Under the pieces are notes generated by a model. That model was not told the origin of the DNA and ran no database searches. It worked only from the letters and a program-made list of their open reading frames with translations. Made by a program: the position numbers and the translations under genes. A stretch of DNA of 7,112 nt, taken from the NCBI GenBank assembly GCA_050118555.1, contig JASFKQ010000197.1, forward strand, positions 1-7,112. Reading direction: 5' to 3'. The DNA is from CALKKN01 sp050118555. Its GTDB lineage: Bacteria > Pseudomonadota > Gammaproteobacteria > Xanthomonadales > SZUA-36. Position 1 is the first letter of the stretch, and the number at the start of each line of letters is the position of its first letter. Shown here one piece after another: positions 6,451 to 7,112 of the stretch.

Positions 6451-7112
6451 ATTTTCGGCAGTGACACCCAGCTTTGCCGCCGCGGCTGCGGCTTCGGTCC
6501 GCGACTGTACGTCGAGCTTGGAGAGAATGGCGGAAACATGGTGGTTTACGGTGCGCGGCGAGATGAAGAGCCGCTCGGCGATTTCGGCGTCGCTCAGGCC
6601 CTGGCAGAGGGCCCGGAGGACGGCCAATTGCCGGTTGGTGAGCCCGGCGGGGTTCCGGCGGGTGCTTTTTCGGGGCCGCTTGGGCAGGTCTTTGAGCCCT
6701 CTGGCTCGCAGCGTCCTGCCCAGCCTTGCGGCGGCCGGCTCGGCGCCGAGTTCCGTGAAGATTTCGAGGGCCCTTCTTTGGGCCTGCTCGTCTCCCTCCA
6801 TCAGGGCCAGCGCCTCCTCGTAAGGGCAGCCCAGGTCATTCCATGCCGATGCCGCGGCGGACCAGTCACCCCGGCGCAGCAGCATCTCGTACGGCGGCGC
6901 CAGGCCTTCGGGAACGCTGTCGCCGCTTCCCAGCTTCGATAGCCACCAGCACAATTCGCCGGCGAGCCAGGGCAGCTCCAGGCGCAACGCCTGGTCCCGC
7001 AGCTCGCGCAGCGTTTCAGTGTCTCCATTGGGAACGCCCTTCAGCCAGTGGTGCTCGGCCTGCAGGGCCCGCAGCGGAGCGAGCCGTTGAATTTCGTCCG
7101 CTTGCGCTATGG
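6448..7112 (-). CDS. C-terminal part of a large LuxR-family (LAL/MalT-like) transcriptional regulator, 5' end outside window
   Basis: The frame is open from the right edge to the TAG at 6450-6448, giving 220 full codons. The last 67 or so residues (from NPAGLTNRQ) are a LuxR-type helix-turn-helix: LSDAEIAERLFISPRTVNHH holds the recognition helix, followed by VSAILSKLDVQSRTEA. Upstream lies an alpha-helical region with WLAGEL, GDWSAAASAW, LGCPYEEALAL and IFTELGAEPAAARL. This is typical of the TPR-like segment before the DNA-binding domain of LuxR regulators with an N-terminal AAA/STAND ATPase. A TTG at 6987 could be mistaken for a start, but coding-like sequence (EIQRLAPLRALQAEHHWLKG) continues beyond it without a stop, so the gene is cut by the window. 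Expected role: ATP-dependent, ligand-responsive activator. It points towards the DUF4242 operon 118 bp downstream and may control it or be co-transcribed with it. The sensed signal is unknown. Confidence 0.88.
   Translation of the reverse strand, partial: IAQADEIQRLAPLRALQAEHHWLKGVPNGDTETLRELRDQALRLELPWLAGELCWWLSKLGSGDSVPEGLAPPYEMLLRRGDWSAAASAWNDLGCPYEEALALMEGDEQAQRRALEIFTELGAEPAAARLGRTLRARGLKDLPKRPRKSTRRNPAGLTNRQLAVLRALCQGLSDAEIAERLFISPRTVNHHVSAILSKLDVQSRTEAAAAAAKLGVTAEN

Noticed and set aside
6448..6987. LuxR-type gene as a complete 179-residue protein starting at TTG 6987
   Set aside because: The reading frame runs on to the window edge with sequence typical of the helical region of large LuxR ATPase regulators, so the gene is longer and cut by the window.

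Overview
The window is high-GC, densely coded bacterial chromosome. It holds one complete gene on the + strand and five genes on the - strand, the last of which is cut by the right edge. The gene set points to a proteobacterium, most likely a gammaproteobacterium: a Tat-exported FAD oxidoreductase resembling Pseudomonas spermidine dehydrogenase, an exported S9B dipeptidyl peptidase of the kind common in Xanthomonadales, and a large LuxR-type ATPase regulator. This taxonomic placement is inference from protein families only. I see no rRNA, tRNA, CRISPR array, transposase or clear sign of recent transfer.

Left part (1-2000, + strand). A 626-residue SpdH-like flavoprotein with a twin-arginine signal lies just after what may be the tail of an unidentified upstream gene. 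It converges with the peptidase gene. The 49 bp between the two stop codons carry an imperfect hairpin that overlaps the peptidase stop codon.

Middle part (1989-5324, - strand). A zinc-dependent medium-chain alcohol dehydrogenase, probably starting at a GTG with a good ribosome binding site, is followed after only 9 bp by a dipeptidyl peptidase IV-type S9B serine peptidase. The peptidase's Shine-Dalgarno sequence overlaps the dehydrogenase stop codon, so the two are probably co-transcribed and translationally coupled, although their functions are not obviously linked.

Right part (5402-7112, - strand). In transcription order there are: the C-terminal 220 codons of a large LuxR-family (LAL/MalT-like) regulator; a 118-bp spacer with an 8-bp bulged hairpin, a 10-bp direct repeat and a separate perfect dyad; a 90-residue cytoplasmic DUF4242 protein; 13 bp further on, a 200-residue exported protein made of two DUF4242-like repeats; and a strong rho-independent-type hairpin. 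DUF4242 is the fold of the SCO4226 family of nickel-binding proteins. The repeats of the exported protein share a set of identical His and Cys residues. A LuxR regulator next to one cytoplasmic and one exported duplicated DUF4242 protein is the most intriguing unit here: it could be a regulated metal-binding or sensing module, but that function is inference.
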